The notes under the pieces are model-generated. The model was not told where the DNA came from and ran no database searches. It saw only the letters and a list, made by a program, of their open reading frames with translations. A DNA stretch of 51,377 bases from Anaerolineae bacterium (GTDB taxonomy: Bacteria; Chloroflexota; Anaerolineae; 4572-78; J111), in contig JAFGNV010000125.1 in NCBI GenBank assembly GCA_016926805.1, positions 1-51,377 of the forward strand. The letters run 5' to 3'. The position numbers and the translations under genes were made by a program. Positions within the stretch are counted from its first letter, which is position 1, and every line of letters starts with the position of its first letter. Shown here in pieces: positions 31,761-42,000 of the stretch.

Positions 31761-33230
31761 TTATGACGACAGGCCCAACCGCTCAAACTGATCCGGGGGG
31801 GCGTCATTCTCTTTCATCAGTTTGACCAGATGCCGCCTCATCATTGCCTCGATGGCCGGGTCTTCAAGGGGACGCTCCTGTTTGGGATCGTTTTGCAGGT
31901 CAAAGAGCAGGGTGCCAAAGGGATACGGATTCTGGCCGGGCTGCGTGGCGATTTTCATTGTGCGGCACCCTTTGGTAAAGGAGAAGGGTTCGGCCAATTG
32001 AATGTCTTGCAGCTCGGCCACGCTAAATGGCTGGCGCATGTGGGTGGGCATTAAGGTGTAATCGTAAAGCGGCTGATTATCCGGCTGCACTGGCGCCCGC
32101 ATATAAACGTAGCGGCCATCGGTGCAATTGACGTGCATGCCGTGCTGTCCAAACAGGGCCGCCTGGCGCACGGGCGCATCTGCCGCAATGGTTTCCTTCA
32201 GCGGCAATCCCTGCATCGCGGCGGGACGGGCTACGCCAAAAAATTCCAACAACGTTGCGGGTAAATCGATCATTTGCACCAGCGACCGACGGCGCTCACC
32301 GTGACAACCACAGCGTGGGTCCCACATAAAGAGCGGGGGATGGGCCACCTCGCCATAAAAGGGTTGGACACACTTGGCCCACCAATCGTGCTCGCCCAAC
32401 AGAAAACCGTGGTCAGTAATCACAATGAGTAGGGTGTCCCGCCACATGTCCAACTCATCCATCAGGTCCAGCACTTTACCCAGGTAAGTGTCGCACATAC
32501 TCACCAATGCCGCATATTCATAACGCAAATGTTCTACCTGTTCCAGCGTCTCTTCCACCCGGTTGTAATTTGGCCAGTCGAAATGAGGGCCGTCGTAATG
32601 GTGGGGATAGAGGTCTTTATAGTTCTGCTGGGTAAAAAAGGGTTCGTGCGGGTCAAAGGTTTCGATTTGCAGAAACCAGTTGTCTTGCTGGTAATTGGTT
32701 TTAATAAACTCCAAACCCAGGGCAAAGGTTTGGGCCTGAGGTTGGGCTTCCGCGGTGGGCATATACTCCCGGTTGACCCAGTCCTGTCGCCACCAGGCAG
32801 TCCCTTCTCGGTTGTTGGGGACAACCTGGGGAATCTTCGGATCCTTTACCCGGCCTTTCCATAGATCACCCTCCTGGCCCCGCGAGAACTCACAGGAACT
32901 GTAGCGGTTGTGATACGTCGCGCCGCCGTCTTCCCAGTAATGATAGTGGTCGGTAACCAGGTGGGTGTAGACGCCATTCTCTCGGAGAATTTGCGGCATC
33001 GAGTCGTCAAATGGCTCCAGGGGTCCCCAGCTACGATGCAGAAAATTGTAGCGCCCGGTGTGCAGGTCGCGCCGGGCAGGTATGCAGGGCATGCTGCCCA
33101 CATAGTAATTTTCAAACGTAACGGTTCGTCCGGCCAATCTTTCAAAATTGGGCGCGTGAATCCACTCGCAGCCGTAGGGTGGCAGCATGTGCCGGTTGAG
33201 CGAGTCGAACATAACCATGATAGCTTTCAT
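31761..33230 (-). CDS. Cysteine-type sulfatase, cytoplasmic
   Basis: Member of the formylglycine-dependent sulfatases, 489 residues. The modification motif is CIPARRDLHTG with Cys49 as the residue converted to formylglycine. Metal-binding features include MVMFDSLNRHMLPPYG at the start (with Asp at the first metal position), a central FDPHEPF and LIVITDHGFLLGEHDWWAK. The ATG at 33230 follows AGGAGG; an upstream extension to 33260 is unsupported. No signal peptide is seen. The substrate, a sulfate or phosphonate ester, is unknown. A paralogue lies 123 bases upstream. Confidence 0.92.
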   Translation of the reverse strand: MKAIMVMFDSLNRHMLPPYGCEWIHAPNFERLAGRTVTFENYYVGSMPCIPARRDLHTGRYNFLHRSWGPLEPFDDSMPQILRENGVYTHLVTDHYHYWEDGGATYHNRYSSCEFSRGQEGDLWKGRVKDPKIPQVVPNNREGTAWWRQDWVNREYMPTAEAQPQAQTFALGLEFIKTNYQQDNWFLQIETFDPHEPFFTQQNYKDLYPHHYDGPHFDWPNYNRVEETLEQVEHLRYEYAALVSMCDTYLGKVLDLMDELDMWRDTLLIVITDHGFLLGEHDWWAKCVQPFYGEVAHPPLFMWDPRCGCHGERRRSLVQMIDLPATLLEFFGVARPAAMQGLPLKETIAADAPVRQAALFGQHGMHVNCTDGRYVYMRAPVQPDNQPLYDYTLMPTHMRQPFSVAELQDIQLAEPFSFTKGCRTMKIATQPGQNPYPFGTLLFDLQNDPKQERPLEDPAIEAMMRRHLVKLMKENDAPPDQFERLGLSS

Positions 33231-33353
33231 TAAATCAGCCTCCTTCCGAATTTCTGCCAATTCCGTTTAAGACCTGAGAATGATTATCCCGCACCAAGTC
33301 CAATCCCACGGCGCGGGCATTCATTTCCACCAGTTAGATTTTTTTGTTCAAAT

Positions 33354-34817
33354 TTATAGTTCATCAGCATGCCGCGCTGCCAACACATCGGCAAGGTGAG
33401 CACGGCCCGTTGCGCGAAGATGAGCCAGGTAGGCCGGAAGCTGGCCCCGGGTGTGAAACGAGCCGCCTTCACGGAGTACTGTCACCATGGGGTCAACCTG
33501 GTGCTGGCTGGTAGCGGCCATGGCGTGGCACCACCCGGTCAGCATCGTCATCGCCGTATCCACCAGATCAGGTCGGACCTCGGCCAGGTTTTGCTGTTCA
33601 TGGGGGTCGTCTATCAGATTAAAGAGCATCACTGGCTCGAGCATTTTGTAACCATCGTGATAGGTACGCAGGCAGATATAGTCATCAAACCGCACGCTGC
33701 GCTGGCAGGCCCAGGCATTTTGGCTGACAACGAGATAATCGCGCCCCGCTTCACGACCCTGGCGGAAAGCCTGGGTGAAAGGCAAACCGTCCCAATTGTC
33801 GGGTACCCGACCACCGGCCATCTCAATCAACGTAGCTGCCCAGTCAAAATGATAGTGCAGGGCGCGATCCACACGGGGTTGGTCGGTGAGGCCGGGCCAG
33901 CGTACAATCAACGGCACACGGCAGGTAATTTCATCGGCAGTCTGGTGGTCGCCCCACACATTGAGTTCGCCCAGGTTTTCCCCGTGGTCGGCGCTGACGA
34001 TGATGATGGTTTCGTTCAACACACCTTCATCGGCCAGGGCATTGAGCAACTGGCCAATATGTTCATCAGCATAGCGCACGCCCACATCGTAGCCGTCAAG
34101 CCATTGCTTCACTGCGGCTATTGAGTCAATCTGGGCCGGTACCCGGGGATAGTCCTGGTAGAAAGTTTCCCCGCCAAAGCCGTGCGGCTCCTGGGGACTG
34201 TGCGGGCCGTATCCCGCCCACATCGACTGCCATACATCTTCGGTGAGCCAGTCCGGTAGCGGATCACCGGCAAAGGGATTGCCGAATTCTGCCGGGGTGC
34301 GGTAGGGAGTGTGCGGGTCCCAATAGTTGACGTGGAGGAACCAGTTGTCGTTGCGAGCATTACGCTTAATCCAGTCGAGGGTGGGTGGGGTGATTTCATC
34401 GGCGCGTTCCATCCCACCTTTGCCGGTATTGTAGATTTCGTTGTAACCGGCATACCAGTGCCAGGCCGCGTGCCGCTCGCCAAAGGGGCTGACGGTGACG
34501 GTTTTGAAGCCAGCGCGGCGCAGGGCGCTCATCCAGCCGGTTGCATCGAATAAATCACGAAAACCCCGGTCAGGCCCTTCAATAAAAGGCTGCGCCGCCA
34601 CGCCGCCGTGATTGACCACGCCCGTATGAAATCCGCAGCGGCCACTCCACAAGGCGCTGCGAGAGGGCAAGCAGGGAGTGTCGGTGGCGTAGCAGTTGTC
34701 GAACCGGGTGGCTTGCCCGGCCAGGGTATCAATGTTGGGACTGGTGTTACGGCGATAACCGTAGCAGCCAAGGTGGTCGGGGCGCAGGCTGTCAAGGTCA
34801 AGATAGAGAATACGCAT
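33354..34817 (-). CDS. Cysteine-type sulfatase, cytoplasmic (second copy)
   Basis: The 487-residue sulfatase begins MRILYLDLDSLRPDHLGCYG, the classical N-terminal metal site. Cys49 sits in CLPSRSALWSG, the formylglycine motif. NYWDPHTPY, VSADHGENLGE and a late LFNLIDDPHEQQNLAEVRPD complete the family pattern. There is no signal peptide. It is clearly related to, but not a recent duplicate of, the following sulfatase. Both need a formylglycine-generating or anaerobic maturation enzyme, which is not in the window. Confidence 0.92.
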   Translation of the reverse strand: MRILYLDLDSLRPDHLGCYGYRRNTSPNIDTLAGQATRFDNCYATDTPCLPSRSALWSGRCGFHTGVVNHGGVAAQPFIEGPDRGFRDLFDATGWMSALRRAGFKTVTVSPFGERHAAWHWYAGYNEIYNTGKGGMERADEITPPTLDWIKRNARNDNWFLHVNYWDPHTPYRTPAEFGNPFAGDPLPDWLTEDVWQSMWAGYGPHSPQEPHGFGGETFYQDYPRVPAQIDSIAAVKQWLDGYDVGVRYADEHIGQLLNALADEGVLNETIIIVSADHGENLGELNVWGDHQTADEITCRVPLIVRWPGLTDQPRVDRALHYHFDWAATLIEMAGGRVPDNWDGLPFTQAFRQGREAGRDYLVVSQNAWACQRSVRFDDYICLRTYHDGYKMLEPVMLFNLIDDPHEQQNLAEVRPDLVDTAMTMLTGWCHAMAATSQHQVDPMVTVLREGGSFHTRGQLPAYLAHLRATGRAHLADVLAARHADEL

Positions 34818-34904
34818 ATAGGGGACCTCCAGGGGGTTGAATCTTGCTGCACATCTTACAACTTATTTGACCCTGGGGCAAACTGCCTTTTTTCTCTGAC
34901 CTGG

Positions 34905-35375
34905 CTAAGCCCCCGATATTTGCGTGGCAAGCTCTTCTAAAAACGTCCTTTGCGCGTTTGACAACATGATAAACTGACCGGTGGGCATACGGGCTTTCAC
35001 TTTGGCCCTGGCCTCGTCCAGACTGAATCCCTCGGCCAGATAATAAGCGTGCAACATGGTGCCGGTTCGCCCGACCCCGGCGTGGCAATGAATCAGCACG
35101 GGTTGGCCCTGGTCCTTCATCTGTTTGATGAATTGCGCTGTTTTCCACACGGTGGCTACATCGGGTGGATACTGGTCAACCACAGGCGCATGGAAACAGG
35201 TTAAGCCGATTTCCGTCAATTTCTGAGACGTAATTTCTTGTTGCACCGTCAGGGGATGTTCGGTTAAGGTGACAATGGCACGAATGCCTTGCTTGTGCAG
35301 GGATTGTAAATCTTTTACCCCCAAAGGGATACCACTCGCGGCCAGCACACCGGGTTCAATCCAGCTAATTTTCAC
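34905..35375 (-). CDS. Dual-specificity/tyrosine phosphatase-like protein
   Basis: The 156-residue protein has the CX5R loop HCHAGVGRTG (Cys nucleophile and Arg phosphate binder) after VLI, and a preceding general-acid Asp in PVVDQYPPD. This matches the small dual-specificity phosphatase fold. The start is a GTG at 35375, with GGAG about nine bases before. Targets could be phosphoproteins, phosphoinositides or small phosphates. It begins 15 bases after the preceding small gene, so the two are co-transcribed. Confidence 0.88.
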   Translation of the reverse strand: MKISWIEPGVLAASGIPLGVKDLQSLHKQGIRAIVTLTEHPLTVQQEITSQKLTEIGLTCFHAPVVDQYPPDVATVWKTAQFIKQMKDQGQPVLIHCHAGVGRTGTMLHAYYLAEGFSLDEARAKVKARMPTGQFIMLSNAQRTFLEELATQISGA

Positions 35376-35390
35376 CGCTTAATTCTCCAA

Positions 35391-35912
35391 TTATGCGCCC
35401 CACTCAACGATTGACCAGGGGAATACATACGGCACGGGCATGGGGGCTGTTCTGACTTGAAGAGGTGGAAGCTCTGCCGGGGGGATACCAAAAAGAAGGA
35501 GGGCTAAAAAGCGGTGGTGTCCGGTCAGGAGCACCTGCTCACCCTCGTAATCTTTGGGATTCAAACCATAAGTCTCAACTATTCTCTTGGGCCAACTCAC
35601 TGCTTCACATGGCGCAATCATAAAATCACCCATATTGCGCCATCTGAGGTTAGGGTCCACCATCGCCGAAGCGATGCACTCGACATCGTGCTTGTTAACC
35701 CCCATCTGTCCGGAATGAAACGGAGGCAGAGGTAACTCGAACGGATAGGCATTGATGATGTCGATGGGCTGCATGCCGGTGGGCACAAAAATCGTCCGAT
35801 TCCAACACCGTGTCTCGTGTTGTTTAGTGCTCTGGCATTCGTCCTGGCTATCACCCTGGCGCGCGCGCGTATCTGTTTGGAGCCATTCGTCGGTTTTTAC
35901 TTTACGCTCCAT
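35391..35912 (-). CDS. Protein of unknown function, possibly ParB/Srx-like fold
   Basis: The 173 residues have a polar N-terminal part (about 1-40), then PIDIINAYPFELPLPPFHSGQ and a GEQVLLTGHHRFLALLLFG motif that recalls the GHHR/GxxR motif of ParB-like N-terminal domains, followed by a conserved-looking VPYVFPWSIVEW end. AAGGGAG lies upstream of the ATG. I recognise no assigned family with confidence. It is probably in one transcript with the phosphatase. Confidence 0.6.
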   Translation of the reverse strand: MERKVKTDEWLQTDTRARQGDSQDECQSTKQHETRCWNRTIFVPTGMQPIDIINAYPFELPLPPFHSGQMGVNKHDVECIASAMVDPNLRWRNMGDFMIAPCEAVSWPKRIVETYGLNPKDYEGEQVLLTGHHRFLALLLFGIPPAELPPLQVRTAPMPVPYVFPWSIVEWGA

Positions 35913-35989
35913 GACAGTTGCTCCCTTTTACTCACCTGTTTGTGTTGGTAAGGCTTGCCCCGGCCTGGCGGAGCGCCGTGTCGATATTC

Positions 35990-36781
35990 TCAGGGGCCTG
36001 CATGGTCTGGCCGTATGGCCAAACACACCTCAACCGCCAACCCCACCAATCTTTCTCGAATCGACCACCTGTTTTCCCAATCGCGATGATCCCAGGCGTC
36101 GCTATCCAGGTTATCGCCACCGTAGAGAATCTGGCCAATTTGCACCCCACGGAATTGGGCAACGGCAAACATGGCCGCCGCTTCCATTTCGACGGTCAGG
36201 CAGCCTTCGGACCTGCGCATTGCTGTTTTTTGCCGGGTTTCGCGGAAATAAGCGTCGGTGGTCCAGGTTTTGGCCAGTAGATAATCTACGTTCCGGCGTT
36301 TCAATACAGTTTCGATAGCCGCAATAGCCTCGGGCGACGGTGATACCTCGCGGGATGGAGGCAGGTAATGATAGGAGGTGCCCTCATCACGAATGGCTGC
36401 CGTCGGCACAAGCAGATGCCCTACGGCAATCTCCCGATCCAGTACCCCGGCCCCGCCGCAGGCAATGAATTTTTTGCCACCCAGGGCAATCACTTCTTCC
36501 AACAGACCTGCCGCCAACGGCGCGCCCACCCCCGGATGAAACAGGGTTACCGCCTGATGACCGGCATAGTGAAATCTATAAATCGGATGGCGACCCATTT
36601 CACTATTGAGTGATTCTATTTCTTCGGCCAACCCCTGCTCGACAAAATGATCAATCACGTTCTGGAAAAAGCAGACAATGCAATGCTCTGGCATGTTGGG
36701 CAAGGGCCGGCGCAGTTTCCCTGGCTCGATGATGGCCTCAGATTCGGGATCGTATTCCAAAATGGGATACGCTTGCTGCAT
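35990..36781 (-). CDS. Nucleoside phosphorylase
   Basis: Member of the purine/uridine phosphorylase superfamily, 263 residues. It shows HPGVGAPLAAGLLEEVIALGG (phosphate loop and core), FIACGGAGVLDREIAVG and the base/ribose site TVEMEAAAMFAVAQFRG, where Glu-Met-Glu contacts ribose. The ATG at 36781 follows GAGGAG; a TTG at 36793 would be the alternative. It cleaves a nucleoside with phosphate to base plus ribose 1-phosphate. The particular nucleoside is unclear; uridine-type is favoured by the general pattern. Confidence 0.85.
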   Translation of the reverse strand: MQQAYPILEYDPESEAIIEPGKLRRPLPNMPEHCIVCFFQNVIDHFVEQGLAEEIESLNSEMGRHPIYRFHYAGHQAVTLFHPGVGAPLAAGLLEEVIALGGKKFIACGGAGVLDREIAVGHLLVPTAAIRDEGTSYHYLPPSREVSPSPEAIAAIETVLKRRNVDYLLAKTWTTDAYFRETRQKTAMRRSEGCLTVEMEAAAMFAVAQFRGVQIGQILYGGDNLDSDAWDHRDWENRWSIRERLVGLAVEVCLAIRPDHAGP

Positions 36782-36822
36782 GGGTCTCCTCAATAGAGAG
36801 AGGATATAGGAATCTTTATTAC

Positions 36823-36921
36823 CTGTCTACTGTCTACTGTCTACTGCCTACCGTCTACTGCCTACCGTCTACTGTCTACCGTCTACTGTCTACCGTCTAC
36901 TGTCTACCGTCTACTACCTAC
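36823..36921. repeat. Heptamer tandem repeat array (TGTCTAC and variants)
   Basis: About 14 copies of a 7-bp unit, TGTCTAC, CGTCTAC or TGCCTAC, run without a break between the nucleoside phosphorylase and argS genes. C and T alternate at fixed positions. The array has no open frame of note and resembles the short tandem heptamer repeats known from filamentous cyanobacteria. Confidence 0.92.
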
Positions 36922-36927
36922 TTCCCC

Positions 36928-38589
36928 CTACATCCGCTCCGGGGCCGTCATGCCCATCAGATGCAAGGTGTTGGCCAGGGTAATTTGGGCCGCCTTGACC
37001 AGTTTAAGTCGGGCCGCCGTGAGGGCGGCATCGTCGCTGACCACCCGGCAATCGCGGTAAAAGGCGTGGAAGGCAGAAGCCAACTCCTGGGCATAATAAG
37101 TGAGCTGGTGCGGCGACAAAGTTTCGGCAGCCAGGGCGATCACTTCCCGCAGCCGCAGCATGTGCCGGATAAGTTCCAGTTCCGAGGGATGGGTCAATAA
37201 GGTCACCTCACCACCGGCCATCGAGGCGCCTTCTTCTTCGGCTTTGCGAAAGATGCTGGCAATGCGGGCGTGGCCGTACTGCACGTAATACACCGGGTTT
37301 TCGTTGCTCTGTTTGGTGGCCAGGGTCAAGTCCAGTTCCATCTGGCTGTCGGCGGAGCGGGTGAGCAACATAAAACGGAAGGCATCCGGGCCGATTTCAT
37401 CCACCACCTCGCGCACGGTAATGAAATCGCCCGTTCGCTTGCTCTGGCGCACGGGTACACCGTCGCGGGTAATGGAGACTAACTGGTAGAGGACAATCGT
37501 AATCCAATCAGGGTCCAGTCCCAGTGATTTGGCCGCGTTTTTCACCCGTTTAACGTGGCCGTGATGGTCGGCCCCCCACACGTAAATGGCCCATTCAAAG
37601 CCACGCTTCACTAGCTTGTCCCACACGTAGGCAATGTCCGAGGCAAAATAGGTAGGGCGGCCATCGGAACGAACAATCACGTTTTCCTTATCGTCCTCGT
37701 CCTCACTCCTGAGCCACACCGCCCCATCGCGCTCGATGATCATATTCTTGGCGCTGAGTTTGTTAAACGCCAGTCCGTACGTGCCCTCGTCGTACAGGCT
37801 CTTTTCAGAGAACCAACGGTCAAAATGAACGCCAATCAAGGCCGAGTCTTCTTTAATACCGGCAACTATTTTATCCAGAGCATACTGCCCCATAAAGGCC
37901 AGCGCCTCGTCTCGGTCAACGTGCAGGTACTTATCGCCAAACTCCTGGGCTGCCGCTTGTCCCATCTCAACCAAGTACTCACCCTGGTATTCCTCGGGGT
38001 CCGGCTCGGCAATGCCCAACGCTTGAGCATAGCGAGCATACATGGCCTTGCCCATATTTTCCACCTGGGTACCAATGTCGTTGGTGTAAAATTCCCGCTG
38101 CACGGTATAACCAGCGGCCTCGAGCACGCTGGCCAGGGTGTCGCCAATCACGGCATTTCGTCCGGAGCCAACCGCCAGGGGGCCGGTGGGGTTGGCGCTG
38201 ATGAACTCTACCTGGACTTTTTTACCCTGCCCCAGATTGACCCGGCCAAAGTTATCGCCCTCGGCCAGGATGGTTTCGACCTGCCGAGCCAGCCAAGCTT
38301 CGGACAGGCGGATGTTAATGAAACCGGGCCGCGCAACCGTGGCCTCGCCCAGGTAATCGGCCTGGGCCAGCCGGTTGACAATTTTCTCCGCAATCTGCAC
38401 CGGGGCCATGCGGGCGTAACGGGCCAAGCCCATCGCCACGGGCGAGGCATAGTCGCCGTGCGTGACATCTTTGGGCCGCTCAACAACGACTTCGGGAATA
38501 TCAAACCTGGGCAGGTCGCCCTTTTTCTGCGCCTTTTTAATGGCTGCTTCAATCAGTTGGGCAATATCGTTGACGATCAATTCAATCAC
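36928..38589 (-). CDS. argS: Arginyl-tRNA synthetase
   Basis: Charges tRNA-Arg with arginine in the cytoplasm. The 553-residue protein has the N-terminal Add1-like domain (about 1-110), the class I Rossmann core starting at KVQVEFISANPTGPL, the second signature near SITRDGVPVRQSKRTGD and a C-terminal anticodon-binding helix bundle with DALP-like HAFYRDCRVV. The HxGH motif, normally LHVGH, reads LAVGS at 138-142, so both histidines are replaced. The C-terminal end MGMTAPERM is standard. No second argS is in the window. Confidence 0.95.
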   Translation of the reverse strand: MIELIVNDIAQLIEAAIKKAQKKGDLPRFDIPEVVVERPKDVTHGDYASPVAMGLARYARMAPVQIAEKIVNRLAQADYLGEATVARPGFINIRLSEAWLARQVETILAEGDNFGRVNLGQGKKVQVEFISANPTGPLAVGSGRNAVIGDTLASVLEAAGYTVQREFYTNDIGTQVENMGKAMYARYAQALGIAEPDPEEYQGEYLVEMGQAAAQEFGDKYLHVDRDEALAFMGQYALDKIVAGIKEDSALIGVHFDRWFSEKSLYDEGTYGLAFNKLSAKNMIIERDGAVWLRSEDEDDKENVIVRSDGRPTYFASDIAYVWDKLVKRGFEWAIYVWGADHHGHVKRVKNAAKSLGLDPDWITIVLYQLVSITRDGVPVRQSKRTGDFITVREVVDEIGPDAFRFMLLTRSADSQMELDLTLATKQSNENPVYYVQYGHARIASIFRKAEEEGASMAGGEVTLLTHPSELELIRHMLRLREVIALAAETLSPHQLTYYAQELASAFHAFYRDCRVVSDDAALTAARLKLVKAAQITLANTLHLMGMTAPERM

Positions 38590-38923
38590 CTCGTGGGATG
38601 ATGGTTGGGTAGCATATTATACCCACAAAGCGTGAAACGTAAAACATCACCACAGAGCCGCAAATTAGAAGTGAGCATTTAACAGTGGACAGTGAGAAAT
38701 TAGAAATAAGTCACGGGGTGGTTATTTGAGACGGGATGGCCTTTTCAGGCTGCGGCTGAGGATCAGTCTTAGCCACAACAACCAACAGCGATTCTCCGTA
38801 CCGCTTCAACTTGGCCGGACATGATTGCCCTCATCAATTGGATTGATCCCGCCCCAGTCTACCTAATTTTGTCCTTTCGGTCAACCCTGAGCAAGCCAAC
38901 CAACCTCACTTTGCCCACATCGT
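38590..38923. other. Non-coding gap between divergent argS and the kinase gene
   Basis: About 330 bases separate the divergent genes. I see no gene, RNA or obvious repeat here other than AT-rich stretches resembling dispersed intergenic repeats near 38640-38710 (GCCGCAAATTAG, AACAGTGGACAGTG). The argS promoter should lie at its left end but none stands out. Confidence 0.4.
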
Positions 38924-38952
38924 TTGTCACTACTCTCACCCCGTGCTACAAT
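38924..38952 (+). promoter_or_regulatory. Sigma-70-like promoter of the kinase gene
   Basis: TTGTCA (38924-38929), a 17-base spacer and TACAAT (38947-38952) lie 75 bases before the start of the kinase gene. Confidence 0.75.
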
Positions 38953-39027
38953 GAAACGTATTAATTTTTTTACCCCATTTCCATCCCTCCCAAAACTAAC
39001 CTTTCCGCAGAAAGGGTGTCAGATATA

Positions 39028-42000
39028 ATGGCCGACTCGCAGACCAGATACGTGATTCAACACAAACTCGGCGCGGGCGCAATGGGCGAGGTTTGGCTGG
39101 CAACCGACAGCCTTCTCAATCGTCCGGTAGCACTCAAGTACTTGAAAACCAGCCAGGATGCCCCTGACAACGAGACGTTTTTGGCCGAGGCACGCATGTT
39201 GGCCAGCCTGAATCATCCCAACATCACGGCTATTTACGATGCAATTTTTGACAAAAAAGAGAAAAATTTCTGCCTAATTATGGAGTACGTGGAAGGCAAA
39301 CCGCTGTCGGACGTTATGGCCGGGTGGTCCGGGCCGCTGCCCCTGCAAATCATCCTGGAAGTGGCCATTGACATTTTGCAGGCGCTGCAATACGCGCACG
39401 GCAAAGGCATTGTTCATCGCGATATCAAACCCGACAACGTAATGATGCAAAAAGATGGCATCAAGTTGACCGATTTTGGGGTGGCCGGACTCATCTCGCT
39501 GCTGGCCAAAGGCACCGAATACATGGCTGGCACGCCAGCTTACATGTCGCCGGAACAAATTGAGGGCGAAGCCACCGATGGCCGGGCCGATTTGTACGCG
39601 TTAGGCGTGATGCTTTTTGAGATGGCCAGCGGCAGACATTACCCCTTTCAATTCAACAACCTAGATGAACTGCTCAAGGCCCATCTGGAGCAATCTCCCC
39701 GCTCGCTGCGCGACCTTGTGCCTGATGTCCCCCTAGCTTTGGAACGGGCTACGATGCGTCTCTTGGCCAAAGATCCGGCGGACCGTTACGCTTCCGCCGG
39801 GGACGCAATCGACACCCTGCGGTCCATTCAAATCCGGCACAAGTTCAGCCAGTCGCACCTTGACCTGCTCGATCCGGAGGCCAGGCCCCTGGTTGGCCGC
39901 GACGACGAAATCAAACAGCTTGCCGCCATCTGGGCCGAATGTCAACAAGCCGTTCAGCCACGGCTGCTGGTGATACAGGGAGAACGAGGCCAGGGCAAAA
40001 GCAAATTGGTCACCGAGTTTTTAGGCCAGCACGTGGTTGACCAGGGTTTTGCGGCCTTAGCCGGTCGCTGTGACGAGTCCGGCGCGCCTTACGCGCCCTA
40101 TGCCGACATTCTGGCCACGATCCTGGATAAGCAGTTGACCCAAAAAACCATCACCACCGAACAAACCGACCGACTCCTTAAACAGATTCCCGGCTTGGCC
40201 CGTTTATTGAACCTGGCATCCTCATCAATCTCCGCAGAGGAGTCGGCTGAACCTACCAGGAAGATTGTCCCCGAGAGTAGCGGCCTCTGGAAAGCCCTCA
40301 GCGATAGACTTCCCGAAAGCTCTAGCGACCCTGGCCAAATCGAGTGGCAATTTTTTGCCACAGTGCTGGCTATTCTAACCGACCTTGGTCCATCTGTAAT
40401 TTTTCTGGAAAACGCCGCAGTGCTCGACGAAGCCAGTGCGGCCCTCACCCACTTCCTGTTGCAACAAGCGCAACTGCCGTTATTAATTGTGGCGACCTGT
40501 CGGCCTACCAAAGAAGCCCTCCCCTGGCTCGATACCCTTGCCACCGACGAATACCAGCTTATCACCCTCGCGCCACTACCAGCAGATGCTGTTAAAGCCC
40601 ACCTTACCAACCTGGTTGGCAACGCCGTGCCTGATCCACTGGTCGAGTCAATTGTCGAACGCAGCCAGGGCAATCCCCGGAGAATCGAGGAAATTACACA
40701 ACATTTACTGGACACAAAACAGCTCCATCAAAATGAAAGCGGCCAGTGGCTGTACACGCCAACCGAAGAAATCGAAGTACCCGGCGACGCCTTTTTACCC
40801 AAGGCAGTGCTGGGCGCATTCACCCGCCAAATGGAGAAACTGCCAAAAAGCAGCCGGGAAGCCCTGGCTCTGGCGGCCCTGCTTGAGCCGGGCCCTGAAT
40901 TTAACTTTGAACCGTGGTTAACTTTGTTGGGGGGTAAAACCAACCAAACAATGGCCCAGAACGTGCTGGACGATGCCCTAAAAAAACGACTCCTGCGCCA
41001 GATTGGCGACCAACGGTACACGTTCCGCCCCGCGGATGTGGCCAAGGCGTTGACCTCTACCTTGACCAACACCCGTCGACGCGAACTGCATCGGCAAATT
41101 GCCGATATGCTCCTCCGGCAGCAGGACGATCCTATTCTGGTGGGTTATCATTACGAGCAGGCCGGGGCAACCAACGAGGCGGCCCGTCATCTGGAACTGG
41201 CCGGGCGTCAAGCCATAGCGGTTAATGCGTTTGATAGCGCCATCATGTATTACCGTCGAGCCGGTGAACTGGCCGAATCCCGGGCGGCTCTCAAAGCTTT
41301 GGGCTATCTTTATCGTTTGAAAGGGCGACCGGCAGCCTCAGTGCGGGCGTTTGAACAGGCCCTGGCTCTGGCCCAACAAGCCAACGATGTCGCCGACCAG
41401 TCCCGGATTCTGAACGGTTTGGCGCAAACACATTGGCAATTTGACGAGTACGAATTTGCAATCCAGCGCGCTGATCTCGTGTTGGGAATGGAGGGAATCT
41501 CTGAAATTGAGCGGATTACGGCGCAGTCGCATCTGGGGATGATTTACTGGCTAACCGGTCAACTGCGCGAGGCAGAAGCATGGTATCAGCAAGCCCTGAC
41601 CGGTCTGCAGCACCATGGCTCTGAAACCGGTCTGGCCGAAATCTATCCTCGATTGGGGCAGGTGTATCTCTCGCAAGGCCGACTCGGTGAAGCCCAATCT
41701 GTCTTTACTCAGGCTCTGGAACTGTACCAGAAATCGGATCACAGAGGGAGACAGGGTTACAGCCTGAATCATCTGGGACGAGTGGCCGTCGAGCGAGGGG
41801 ATTTTGCGCTGGCAGCGTCAGAGTTTGCCTCAGCGCAGCAAATTTTTGAAGAAACCCACCATCGCGATGGCCTGAGAACTGTTTATGCCAATCAGGGCCG
41901 GATGTTGCTCTATCAGGGTCAGCCAGATAAAGCGCTTCCCCTGTTGACCAAGGCCCTGCACCTACTTTCGGAAGTCGGCAGACGCCACCCCTACATTCTG

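Noticed and set aside
36823..36921. CRISPR-like array
   Set aside because: The unit is a 7-bp tandem motif without spacers, so it is a simple heptamer array and not a CRISPR.
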